Of a stretch of DNA of 64,000 nt, positions 17,788 through 26,538 are shown piece by piece. Origin of the DNA: VXRJ01 sp965246995 (GTDB lineage: Bacteria > Acidobacteriota > Vicinamibacteria > Vicinamibacterales > UBA8438). The notes under the pieces were generated by a model, which was not told the origin of the DNA, searched no databases, and saw nothing but the letters and a program-made list of their open reading frames with translations. The translations under genes and the position numbers were made by a program. Within the stretch, counting starts at the first letter, position 1, and each line of letters begins with the position of its first letter. The stretch is from positions 62,001-126,000 of the forward strand of contig OZ252008.1 in assembly GCA_965246995.1 (NCBI GenBank), in the 5' to 3' direction.

Positions 17788-19471
17788 TCATGGTTCGGAC
17801 GTCCGCGCGTGCAGGTCGAGAAGAACGCCCGCGTGGCCAGCAGGCGGGTAGACCCTTACCGGCGGATCGGCAGCCGTGCTGGCCCGAACCAACACCTCCT
17901 GCAACGCTTCTCCAGTAGCCGCCTCGAGAAACCGTCCGGACATCGACACCGGAAATCGCAGCATCAGGTGGGAATCGAGGCGTGTCGACTCGACGTATCC
18001 GATGAAGCGCACCGGCGACTGAAATCCGAAGGCTTGGCGGAGTCCATGCGCCGCCCGTAGCGTGCTTCCGTCCGCAGGACCGCCCACGAAGCGGAGTTCC
18101 GAGAGACTCGGCATGGGTTCCAGCGCCTGAATCGCCCGTGACGTTTCGGGCTGGACCCGATACAGCCGAGTCTCCCCCTCTACGGCCTCGAGCGCCAGAT
18201 CCCGTCGTCGCTCCAGTTCGCGCAGCTTCCGCCGCATCCGGTTGCCGTATTGGTTCAGGTCTATGACGACATAACCGACGCCGATTTCCTGAAGCCATTT
18301 CACGGTCAGCACCGAAGGGAATCCGCTGGCCACGTGGGCGTTATCGTCGAAATCCGGCGGCGCGAAGCCACCAAAGCCATTCACGAGTGGTCGCCAATGG
18401 ACAGTTGACGCCAGCAGATACCGGGCGTTCCTGTGAAACCCGTAGCGCCGCTGGTAAATCGGCAACTCGACAACGGCGCCGGGCCACGGCGACGTCGCCA
18501 GGAACCGATGGATGCGCCCGGAAGTGTCTCTCCACGGATCGGAACCCCAACCGTGGAAACTCTCCCCCGTGGCCAACAGGAGCACGACGACGGCAAGCAG
18601 CGACCGCCGCGGCGGCGACACCGGCCACCTGAGTCCACTCAGGCCGATGCCTGCCAGCGCCGCGAGCGCGAAGATCGCGAGAATACCGAAACGATTGACC
18701 GCCCGCAGACCTCGTAGCGGCGGGACCCACTCGTACGCCCAGGTGTAGACCGGCGTGAGCGACCCTAACGACAGAACCAAGCCGATGGCAGCGGCCGCCA
18801 GGAGCATACGGCCAGCCCCCAGGGGCGCCATGCGACGCCGCTGACAGACAGCGACGGTTGCCAGCACAAGCGTCACGACACCCGGAAACAATGTACCGGG
18901 CGACGAGCGGTTGTAGTCGGCGCTCCAGCTTTCGTAGTGAAAAACGGCGCCCGACGCCAAGTAGCTTCCCAGCGCCGTCGCGAGGTCGGCCGCCTCGGCA
19001 ACGGGAGGTCGTTCGTGTCCCGCCTGCAGGTAGGGCCACAGCACGACAAGCAGAATCGCGATGGTCCCCACCGCCGCTAACCCCAATTGCTGCAACAGGC
19101 GAGCTCCTTGGTGCCCCCGGAACGCGTTCGCCCGCGCAAGCGCAGCCGCGCATAGTGCGAAGAACACGAAGACCACGAGGTAGCCGGACGTCAGCGCAGC
19201 ACCGATCACGCAGAGCCCCAGCCAGGCCGCGTCCCGCGGGCGGCGATGCTCCGTCAACCGTTGGAACGCAAGAAACGCCAACGGCAGCCAGTAGATGTGT
19301 ATCCCTTGTATATGCGCTGACCGCGTCAAGAGCGCCGTGGTGAATGCGAACAACGCACCCGACAAAAGGCCGGCGCGAAAGTCCCCGGTCCAGTTCCTGA
19401 CGAGGACGTACATGCCCAGGGCGGTCAACGCGTAGCCGAGCAGCACGAGCACCATATGCGCCAGGAGCGGA
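17788..19471 (-). pseudogene. Polytopic membrane protein (GT-C/mannosyltransferase-like), 5'-truncated
   Basis: About 560 residues remain. The first ~330 form about nine hydrophobic helices (VLVLLGYALTALGMYVLV and GTIAILLVVLWPYLQAG among them) and a soluble C-terminal half follows. The layout resembles integral membrane glycosyltransferases, which transfer sugars from polyprenyl donors, but the N-terminal catalytic loop is absent. The frame has no start before the IS3 derivative at 19472: the codons before ATG 19455 read GSPLLAH and continue into IS sequence. Roughly the first 100 residues are therefore lost. The 3' end abuts another IS3 scrap. Confidence 0.6.
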
Positions 19472-19860
19472 GAGCCTGGCCTTGATCCAGTTTCGTGGAC
19501 GGGTTGATTATGCTGCCGGTGTCAGCCTCCGACGTTCAAACTCGGCCGGACTGACTTGGCCGAGCGTCGTGTGGTGGCGCCGCAGCTCCTCGCGTTCCTC
19601 GGTCGTCAGGCCTGTCCGGCCGTTGGTCCGGTCCGCCCGCTCGCGCTCGACCCAATGCCGGAGCGCCGACTCCGTCAGATCGAGCTCGCGGGCTACCTGG
19701 CCGACCGTCTTGCCCTCGTCGAGCACCAACCGGACCGCGCCCGCCTTGAACTCATCGGTGAACTGTCGCCGCGCTCGACGCGGCCTGACTATCACTGCCA
19801 TGGTGGACATCGTATCCGCCTTTCGAAATGTGTCCACGAGTTCGGATCAAGCCCAGGCTC
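19472..19860 (-). mobile_element. IS3-family internal-deletion derivative (MITE-like)
   Basis: A 389-bp unit bounded by inverted repeats: GAGCCTGGCCTTGATCC at 19472 and GAGCCTGGGCTTGATCC on the other strand, 19844-19860, with 16 of 17 positions matching and similarity extending inward to GTGGAC. Inside, the minus strand carries only the beginning of orfA joined to the end of orfB. Both ends needed for transposition in trans therefore survive while most coding sequence is gone. No target duplication is apparent between 19469-19471 and the base after 19860, which suggests later rearrangement. Confidence 0.75.
19508..19810 (-). pseudogene. IS3 OrfA-OrfB deletion fusion
   Basis: About 100 residues. 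The first ~75 are a helix-turn-helix OrfA (FTDEFKAGAVRLVLDEGKTV, QVARELDLTESALRHWVER, TTEEREEL). Without passing through the rest of OrfA or the catalytic OrfB it goes directly to the last residues of OrfB (RHHTTLGQVSPAEFERR). The join lies near EELRRHH. The product has no DDE residues and cannot transpose by itself, but it could still bind DNA. Confidence 0.75.
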
Positions 19861-19871
19861 CTAGTGTCCTG

Positions 19872-21007
19872 TCATTCATCAAGTGTCGGATAGAGGCGTT
19901 TCAGCTTGACGCGGGCGTCGTCCGTGGTGAACTGCCAGTTGACCTTGGCCTGGATGCGGTCTCGGGACGCCTGCCAAGCCGCGACCTCGTCGTGCAGGAT
20001 CTCGAGGGAGTCAATGCGGCGGTTGAGGCACTGACGGGTCATGACGTTGAGCTCGACCTCGGCGACGTTGAGCCAACTGCCATGCTTTGGCGTGTAGACG
20101 AACTCGAAGCGGTCCCACAGGGCCTTGGCCTCGGCCGGTGGAAAGGCCTCGTAGAGGGCGCCGGGGCGGTGGGTGTTCAGGTTGTCCATCACCAGCGTGA
20201 TCCTCTGGGCGCCGGGGTGGCGCTCGGCGATGTCGTTGAGGAAGTGCGCCCAGTCGGTTTTGGTTCTGCGCGCCGTCACCTTGGTCATGCGCCGCCCGGC
20301 CAGGGGTTCGGTCGCCATGAACACATTGCAGCTTCCGCGGCGTCGGTACTCGTAGTCTTCGCGTGCCGGTCGACCCGGTGCCGCCGGAACTGGTTCGCGC
20401 GTCTCGCTGATCAGTTGCCGGGGCGTCTCGTCCATGCACACCACCGGAAACGCCGCATCGTAGGGACGCCGGTAGACGTCGAGCACCTTCTCCATCGCCG
20501 CCGCGAAGTCCGCGTTGCCCTGTGGGGGAATCACCCAGCCGACTCGCCGCCACGGTTTGATTGCGTTTTTTTTAGAACCCGCCGCACCGTCTCGTGCGAC
20601 ACACTGTCGATGTGGCCGAGCTCCACGACGCGATCCGCCAGCAACCGCAGCGACCACTGCGAGTGGCCCTCCGGAGGCTCGGCGCAGCTCAGCGCCACCA
20701 AGCGCGCCTCGAACTCGCCGTCGGCCTTGCGCACGTAGCTGGAACGGCGACCCTGCCGACCGCCGACTGCCGCCTCCATGCCCTCCTCGACAAAACGCTT
20801 CTTGACCCGATCCACCTTGCGCGCACTGATGCGCAGGACCTCGGCAATGGCCGCCCCGCGCGCCCGGTGCTCGTTGAACTCGCCCTCATCCGAGTTGAGC
20901 AGAATCAGCGCGTTGAGCACCTTCTGCGACTGATGCGACCCCTTGCGCGTGATCCCCGCGAGTTCGGCACGCTCGTCCTTCTCCAAAGTCACCACGTAAC
21001 GCTTCAT
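19872..21007 (-). CDS. IS630-family transposase made by -1 frameshifting
   Basis: The first frame starts at ATG 21007 behind GAGGAGG and encodes the helix-turn-helix part (ITRKGSHQSQKVLNALILL, VSHETVRRVLKK). The second frame supplies the DDE domain: VVCMDETPRQL (first Asp), ITLVMDNLNTH (second Asp), and PKHGSWLNVAEVELNVM with the final Glu. Joining them requires re-reading one base; an A8 run at 20566-20573 lies exactly where similarity changes frame, giving about 378 residues. No other lesion is seen, so it is probably functional. Confidence 0.85.
20566..20573 (-). other. A8 slippery site for -1 ribosomal frameshifting
   Basis: Eight consecutive A residues on the coding strand, within the codons for KK at the end of VRRVLKK. 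This is the point where the IS630 transposase must move back one base to continue into NAIKPWRRVGWVIPP. A-runs are a known frameshift signal in this family. Indel sequencing error is the alternative. Confidence 0.7.
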
Positions 21008-21081
21008 GCCAACCTCCTCGCCGTCGTTGGACGACGAGAAGGCTACCATGAAACATGCGACATATCACGTGTGACGTGACA

Positions 21082-23169
21082 CTAGGGGCGCGGGCGAGGC
21101 CCGTAGTGCGGTGCGGCGCCGCCGACCTCCAGCGCCCCGAGGTCGGGCGCGCTCCCGGTGAAGCCATCGGTCACCGTCGGCAGCACCAGCCCCTGGTCGA
21201 CGGCGGCCGAGCCGGGCCTCAGGCGAAAATCGAGATCGTCCGCATCGTAGAGGTCCTGCAGAGTGCTCACGTTCCGGGCATCGAGCGCGGGGACGTTCAC
21301 GAACACGTCGTATCCCACCTGAACACTGTTCCGGTCCTGCCCGGTCGCCTCACTGTAGTCCTCGAGCGTCGCGAACTCTCGCACCTCGAGCGTCGGGTTG
21401 TGATTCGGGGCCCGGAAGTCGGCGACCACGTCGAACGGCGGACTCTCCCATCGAAATGGCATGCTCATGCCCGGCGCGGGTCCGAAGCCGTTGTAGTCCG
21501 ACGAGGTGTAGTTCGTGAACGTCGTGATCCCGAACAGGTTCGGACGCAGTCGTCGAAAGTCGGACGGCGCGTTCTGCCCCAGAATCAGATTGTTGCGCCA
21601 ATGCGTGTTCGACGTGGTCCCGGTGGTCTCGGACAGGATGGTGTTGTTGTAGAAGACGACGCCGGCGGCGCCAAAGAAGCGGCTCGAGCCCCCCGGGAGG
21701 TTGTAGGCGATGTTCCGAATCCAGTAGACGGGTCCGCCGAGCACCGGTTGACTGCAGAACGCGTGCGACGGGTGGTTGATGAGCAAGTTCCGGAGCACGC
21801 GCACATTGTGCAGGCTCCCGTCGGTCTCGATCGGGTTGTCGTGGGAGTTGGTGATGGTGTTGTTGTAGAAGTCGATTGCGACGGGCCGCCGGTCCCAGAA
21901 CTCGCGAGGCGGGTACTTGGGACCGTCGGGTATCCCGGGTCCGGACGCGACGCTGCCGTCGGGATTCCCATAGGTCTCCACGTTGATCCCGTCGTGGAAG
22001 TCCGCGATGTAGTTGTAGGCCACGACATGACCGGGGCCATAGAGCTTTACCGCCACATAGGAGGCCATGACGGGGGGATGGACCTGACCGTCGACGCCGT
22101 CGAACCTCCCCCACAGTGGAGCGTCGCTCCATCCGATCAGACGCTCGGGGTCGTTCCGGCCGTAGAACCCGTTGTCGGCGATGTAGAAATTGCTGGAACC
22201 CGCATAGTTGGTGAAGACACCGACGCCCACATCCTCGAAACGGGAGTGCTTGACCGTGAGCCCCTTCGCCCCGGCGATGAACTGCTCGCCGGCCAGGATG
22301 GCGAACTCGGTGTTGCGAAACGTGATGCCCTCGAAATAGGTGTAGTCGGCCGCCATGACGTTGAAGAGGGCGAAGTTGCCGTCGCCGTCGAAGACGACCT
22401 CGCCATCACCGGCGGCCTTGATGGCAATCGGCCGCTCGGGCGTGCCGTCGGCCGTCAGGTAGTACGTGCCCTCGAACGGAAAGGCGCGGTTGGCTCCGCC
22501 GTACTCGAGGTGGTTGTATCGGTAGAGGCCGGCGTGCACGAGCAGGGTGTCCCCGGCGCGCACCCGGGGACGCCCGGCTGTGGCGAAGTCCCCACCACCG
22601 CATGAGGAGTTGTACGCACATATCAACCCCTCGAACGACGGCTCGATCTTCGTGCCCTCGAAGCCATGGGGATAGACGTGCAGCACCCTCCCCTCCGCGT
22701 AAGGCACCGGCTCGGCACGCGTCCGCACGGTCACGGTCTTGCTGGCCTCGCCGATCACGCCATCGGGATCGGTCATCACGAACCGCGCCTCGTACGCCGT
22801 GTCGGGCTCCAGGTCGATGATGCTTCCGGCAAACATGTTCGGCGCGACGACGTCGAACTGCGCTCCCACGAATACCCGCTCACCCTGGAGCCGCAGGAGC
22901 GGGAGCGCCGGCGACCACGCCGTCTCGCCCTGCCGGCGATACGAGACCTCCACCGCGGCGTTGCGGTTGTCGTCACCCTGGATGAACCACTCGAAGCCGA
23001 GGTTGATCAGCGTCGGCGGCTCGATCAGGAACTCGCCCGTCGAGACCGCGTTCGCTGGTGTATCTCCCCGTTGCGCCAGGACGACGGTGCCGCCGCCATG
23101 GTGTGACGTGCCGATCAGGCACACGCCGAACGCCACGATGCGCACGAGTTGACCGACCCTCTCACTCAT
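21082..23169 (-). CDS. Secreted right-handed beta-helix repeat protein
   Basis: 695 residues from ATG 23169 (an upstream ATG at 23190 adds MAHHDAS), with an N-terminal hydrophobic export segment. A fibronectin-like region follows (DLEPDTAYEARFVMTDPDG). Then comes a long series of parallel beta-helix coils rich in Asn and aromatic residues (YFEGITFRNTEFAILAG, VAIDFYNNTITNSHDNPIET, VVFYNNTILSETTGT). The protein ends in DFRLRPGSAAVDQG and APDLGALEVG, the usual ending of such secreted proteins. Parallel beta-helices often bind or cleave polysaccharides; no catalytic triad can be assigned. The stop codon uses the TA at the IS630 insertion site, so the last few residues may be artificial. Confidence 0.78.
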   Translation of the reverse strand: MSERVGQLVRIVAFGVCLIGTSHHGGGTVVLAQRGDTPANAVSTGEFLIEPPTLINLGFEWFIQGDDNRNAAVEVSYRRQGETAWSPALPLLRLQGERVFVGAQFDVVAPNMFAGSIIDLEPDTAYEARFVMTDPDGVIGEASKTVTVRTRAEPVPYAEGRVLHVYPHGFEGTKIEPSFEGLICAYNSSCGGGDFATAGRPRVRAGDTLLVHAGLYRYNHLEYGGANRAFPFEGTYYLTADGTPERPIAIKAAGDGEVVFDGDGNFALFNVMAADYTYFEGITFRNTEFAILAGEQFIAGAKGLTVKHSRFEDVGVGVFTNYAGSSNFYIADNGFYGRNDPERLIGWSDAPLWGRFDGVDGQVHPPVMASYVAVKLYGPGHVVAYNYIADFHDGINVETYGNPDGSVASGPGIPDGPKYPPREFWDRRPVAIDFYNNTITNSHDNPIETDGSLHNVRVLRNLLINHPSHAFCSQPVLGGPVYWIRNIAYNLPGGSSRFFGAAGVVFYNNTILSETTGTTSNTHWRNNLILGQNAPSDFRRLRPNLFGITTFTNYTSSDYNGFGPAPGMSMPFRWESPPFDVVADFRAPNHNPTLEVREFATLEDYSEATGQDRNSVQVGYDVFVNVPALDARNVSTLQDLYDADDLDFRLRPGSAAVDQGLVLPTVTDGFTGSAPDLGALEVGGAAPHYGPRPRP

Positions 23170-23280
23170 GGAGGCATCATGATGGGCCATTCTGGCGACG
23201 TCAATATGCCCGGTGCCGCCGCGGTCCTCCCATTCGGTCTACGGGACCGGCAGCGTGTAGATAGGGATACAGTGACGAGA

Positions 23281-23595
23281 ATGATTACGGACCTGCGGGC
23301 GGCAGATTTCTCGGTGACCGTCGAAGGGGAGCCGCGCGCCGACTCGCCGTCCCTCTGGGAGCGCACCGAGGTCGAGGTGGACGTGATGGACGGCGCGACC
23401 GGGCCGGTCCTGGCACGGGGGGCGGCCATGTTGGAGGGCCCGGACGGCGCCCCGCGCCGCCGGGTCACGGCAGTCGTGGCGCTGCCCCATCTGCCGCCGG
23501 GGCGGTACGTGGCGCGCGCCCGCGTAATGCACGACGCCACGGAAGTGGCTCAGGTTCGCCGGCCGTTCCGGGTCACCGCGTCTCCTGCCCGGTAG
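23281..23595 (+). pseudogene. C-terminal fragment resembling an acidobacterial VWFA-related protein
   Basis: About 104 residues with a beta-rich end (VTAVVALPHLPPGRYVARARV, then VAQVRRPFRV). This resembles the C-terminus of large secreted proteins with a VWFA-related domain. The expected signal peptide and von Willebrand A domain are absent upstream, where the divergent beta-helix gene begins. It is probably a gene remnant. The start is arbitrary (ATG 23281; in-frame ATGs exist further up). It ends 5 bp before the sugar dehydrogenase gene. Confidence 0.45.
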
Positions 23596-23600
23596 CACTC

Positions 23601-25031
23601 ATGGGGCGCCATTTCTTTTCGGCCCTTCGCACGCTCGGGGCGCCGGTCCTCCTGCTGCTGGCGGCCCCGGTCGCGAGCGCCCAGACGAGCAACGATCCGT
23701 TCGGCGAGCCGATACCGGCGGTTGACGGCGTCATTCGCGTTGGCGCCGTCGAGTTCGCCGCACTGCCGGACGTCGGTGGCGAGGCGGCGCGCATGATGCG
23801 GCTGGTCGATGAGCCGGGCACCGGCCGCCTGTTCGTCAACGACATGCGCGGCATCGTTTACACCGTCAGCTACGACGGCCGGACCGTCACGCCGTATCTC
23901 GATCTCACCGCCACGCGCTGGGCGCTCCAAATCGAGGCGTCCGGCCGCGAGCGCGGTTTCCAGAGCTTCGCCCTCCATCCGCAGTTCGGCGAGGCCGGGG
24001 CGCCGGGGTACGGCAAGCTCTACGCCTACACCGATTCGAACAACACCGCGCCACCGGCCGACTTCGTGTCTGGCGGTGGGAGCGACGCGCACGACACGCT
24101 GCTGCTGGAGTGGACAGCCGGGGATCCTGCGTCCACGGTCTATGACGGCGGCCCGCCGCGCGAGCTGATGCGGGTCGAGCAGCCGTTCGGCAACCACAAC
24201 GGCGGGCAGCTCGGCTTCAACCCCCTCGCGGCCCCCGGCGATCCCGACTTCGGCCTCCTCTACATCGGGTCGGCGGACGGCGGGAGCGGCGGCGACCCGC
24301 TCGACCTTGCGCAGAACCTTGGCTCGATCTTCGGCAAGATCCTGCGCATCGATCCGCTCGGCTCCAACAGCGCCAACGGCCGGTACGGCATCCCCGCGGA
24401 CAATCCGTTTGCGGGCGACGGCGACGCCGGCACGCTCGGCGAGATCTACGCCTACGGCGTGCGCAACCCGCAGCGCTTCGCCTGGGATGTCCAGAACGGC
24501 AACCTGTTTGTGGCCGACATCGGCCAGAACATCGTCGAGGAGATGAGCCTCGTTACGTCAGGCGCCAACCTCGGCTGGAACGACTGGGAGGGAAGCTTCC
24601 GGTTCATCAGCCGTCGCGAGGTCAGTCTGGTCGACCCCCGCGGTGAGGCCGGTCTCAGTTACCCCGTCGCCGAGTACGGACAACTGGATCCGCTCCTGCA
24701 GCCGCGCTCGGCCGCAACCGGCCTCGTCGTCTACCGCGACGACGCGATCCCGCAACTGACGAACCTGGTGCTGTTCGGCGACAGCCCGAGCGGGGAGATC
24801 TTCTACGTTGACGCCGACGATCTGCCCGACGGAGGCCAGGAGTCGATTCGCCGGGTGCTGCTCCACCGCCAGGGCGACACGAAGACGTTGCTCCAGGTGA
24901 TTCAGGAAAAGAACGTGGCCCAGGGGCGGACGCCCACCGACCGGGCCGACCTGCGCTTTGGGTACGGTCCCGACGGTCAGGTCTTCCTGCTGAACAAGCA
25001 CGACGGCGTGATCAGGCGCCTCGTGCCGTAG
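23601..25031 (+). CDS. PQQ-dependent sugar dehydrogenase (GSDH family)
   Basis: 476 residues with a signal peptide (VLLLLAAPVASAQ) and a six-bladed propeller of the soluble glucose/sorbosone dehydrogenase type. Landmarks are ERGFQSFALHPQF, the conserved QPFGNHNGGQLGFNP with the PQQ-contacting His, GKILRIDPLGSNS, YAYGVRNPQRFAWD, NLGWNDWEG and ATGLVVYRDDAIPQ. The family oxidises aldose sugars in the periplasm with PQQ and Ca2+ and passes electrons to soluble acceptors. Length is normal and no defect is visible. Whether sugar is the true substrate is unknown, since many members are uncharacterised. Confidence 0.85.
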   Translation: MGRHFFSALRTLGAPVLLLLAAPVASAQTSNDPFGEPIPAVDGVIRVGAVEFAALPDVGGEAARMMRLVDEPGTGRLFVNDMRGIVYTVSYDGRTVTPYLDLTATRWALQIEASGRERGFQSFALHPQFGEAGAPGYGKLYAYTDSNNTAPPADFVSGGGSDAHDTLLLEWTAGDPASTVYDGGPPRELMRVEQPFGNHNGGQLGFNPLAAPGDPDFGLLYIGSADGGSGGDPLDLAQNLGSIFGKILRIDPLGSNSANGRYGIPADNPFAGDGDAGTLGEIYAYGVRNPQRFAWDVQNGNLFVADIGQNIVEEMSLVTSGANLGWNDWEGSFRFISRREVSLVDPRGEAGLSYPVAEYGQLDPLLQPRSAATGLVVYRDDAIPQLTNLVLFGDSPSGEIFYVDADDLPDGGQESIRRVLLHRQGDTKTLLQVIQEKNVAQGRTPTDRADLRFGYGPDGQVFLLNKHDGVIRRLVP

Positions 25032-25185
25032 CCGCACCGGGGGAGGTCGCCGGCTGATCGGCGGGATGCAGCGCCGCCGACCATCGAACCCCGTTTCGGG
25101 CTAACATCCGACCTTCGGCCGAGCGGGTACGGCGGTGGAGCCGAGAACCCGGTTCACTAAACGCGGGGTCGATGGGAGAGAAGCC

Positions 25186-26349
25186 ATGTCATCGTCACGA
25201 TATCTGATGTCCACGTTGTTGGCCTGCGTTGCGCTCGTACTTGGCGGGTGCGCCGCCGAGCCCGAGGCGCCGACCGAAACCGCTCCGCCCCCCCCACCGG
25301 GCAACACGATCACGGGTGAGGGTCTGCCGAACCCGACCGCGACCGTGATGGCGAACTGGGGCGACCTGCCGGAAGGTCGAGAGTGGGGGTCGACCGCCGG
25401 CATCGATATCGACCCGAACGACGGCCAGATCTGGGCATACGAGCGCTGCGGCGCCGGCACCTTCGGGAGCGGCGTGCCAATCAACTGCGACTCCAACCCC
25501 GTCGACCCGATCTTCAAGTTCGACCGCAACACCGGGGAGGTGCTGGCGAACTTCGGGGGCGGCGTTATGGTCACGCCGCACGGTATCCACTTGGATGCCG
25601 ACGGCAACGTCTGGGTGACCGACTTCGCGGGGAATCAGGAGGGGACCAAGGGGCATCAGGTCCACAAGTTCAGCCCCGAGGGCGAGCTGCTGATGAGCCT
25701 CGGCACGGCGGGCCAGCCGGGCAGCGGCCCGAATCAGTTGAACCAGCCGAACGACGTGGTCACCGGGCCGGACGGCAGCATCTATGTCGCGGACGGCCAC
25801 GGCGGCCAGGGCATGACCACCGCACAAGCGATAGCGGCGGGACTCGAGTCGGGCGCCACCGGACGCATCCTGAAGTTCGACGCCGATGGCACGTTCGTCA
25901 AGGAGTGGGGACAGATCGGCACGCTGCACGGCGAGTTCCGCACACCCCACGCGTTGGCGTTCGATTCGCAGGGCCGCCTCTTCGTCGCAGATCGCGGCAA
26001 CCATCGCATTGAGATCTTCGACCAGGACGGCAACTATCTCGACTCCCGCTACTCCTACGGGCGCATCAGCGGCATCTTCATCACCGCGGACGACATGCTG
26101 TACGCGATCGACTCGGAATCGAGCCCGACCAGCCATCCGAACTGGGTGAACGGCGTGCGCATAGGGCATGTGGACGAGGATCGCATCACGGGCTACATCC
26201 CGCCGTTCGATGCGGACACGCGGCCGTACCAGGGCGCTGCTGGCGAAGGTGTCGCGGTCGACGCAGACGGCAGCGTGTTCGCTGCCGAGGGACCAAACTC
26301 ACTCCGGTTTGCGGGTGGAGCGTTCACGAAGTACGCGGTCGCTCAATAG
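25186..26349 (+). CDS. NHL-repeat beta-propeller lipoprotein
   Basis: 387 residues from ATG 25186, preceded by GGGAGAG, with a lipoprotein signal (LLACVALVLGGC). The rest is an NHL-type six-bladed propeller whose blades repeat the pattern PHG/ALAFD-x-G-x-LFVADRGNHRIEIFD. Clear repeats are GIHLDADGNVWVTDFAG, NDVVTGPDGSIYVADGHG and ALAFDSQGRLFVADRGNHR. These propellers serve as binding scaffolds or peptidyl-glycine lyase-like enzymes. It belongs with the similar protein at 28305. An upstream in-frame start (25135) has no ribosome site. Confidence 0.8.
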   Translation: MSSSRYLMSTLLACVALVLGGCAAEPEAPTETAPPPPPGNTITGEGLPNPTATVMANWGDLPEGREWGSTAGIDIDPNDGQIWAYERCGAGTFGSGVPINCDSNPVDPIFKFDRNTGEVLANFGGGVMVTPHGIHLDADGNVWVTDFAGNQEGTKGHQVHKFSPEGELLMSLGTAGQPGSGPNQLNQPNDVVTGPDGSIYVADGHGGQGMTTAQAIAAGLESGATGRILKFDADGTFVKEWGQIGTLHGEFRTPHALAFDSQGRLFVADRGNHRIEIFDQDGNYLDSRYSYGRISGIFITADDMLYAIDSESSPTSHPNWVNGVRIGHVDEDRITGYIPPFDADTRPYQGAAGEGVAVDADGSVFAAEGPNSLRFAGGAFTKYAVAQ

Positions 26350-26355
26350 CAGGGA

Positions 26356-26508
26356 GTGGAGCCCCTAAGTACTCTCGCCGATCGCCTCCGCAACTTCGAG
26401 ACCCACTTCGCGAAAACCAGCAAACCGTTCGAATGGACCTTCACCCGCGACGATTTGACCAAACTCCTCAAGAAACTCGACGCACCGTCCCTTGCCGATG
26501 CCGCGTGA
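26356..26508 (+). pseudogene. IS630-family transposase, C-terminal scrap
   Basis: A 51-codon open stretch ending at TGA 26506-26508 reads LADRLRNFETHFAKTSKPFE, then WTFTRDDLTKLLKKLDA. This is the typical end of IS630 transposases (a helical tail with KPFEWT). Nothing else of the element is present. It lies between an NHL lipoprotein gene and the 3' end of the 5'-nucleotidase gene. Confidence 0.7.
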
Positions 26509-26538
26509 ATACGTTGCCGAACTTATGACCCAGCGGTA

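Larger units (their letters stand above)
19864..21082 (-). mobile_element. IS630-family insertion sequence, complete
   Basis: 1219 bp from GTGTC to GACAC, flanked by TA on both sides (19862-19863 and 21083-21084), the target duplication of the IS630/Tc1 superfamily. The termini continue as imperfect repeats (GTGTCCTGTCA and GTGTCACGTCA). It carries a transposase in two overlapping frames with a slippery A8. It sits immediately beside the IS3 derivative on one side and the beta-helix gene on the other. Confidence 0.88.

Noticed and set aside
21055..22605. 516-codon open frame on the plus strand
   Set aside because: Opposite the beta-helix gene and running out of the IS630 terminus; no motif or start signal.
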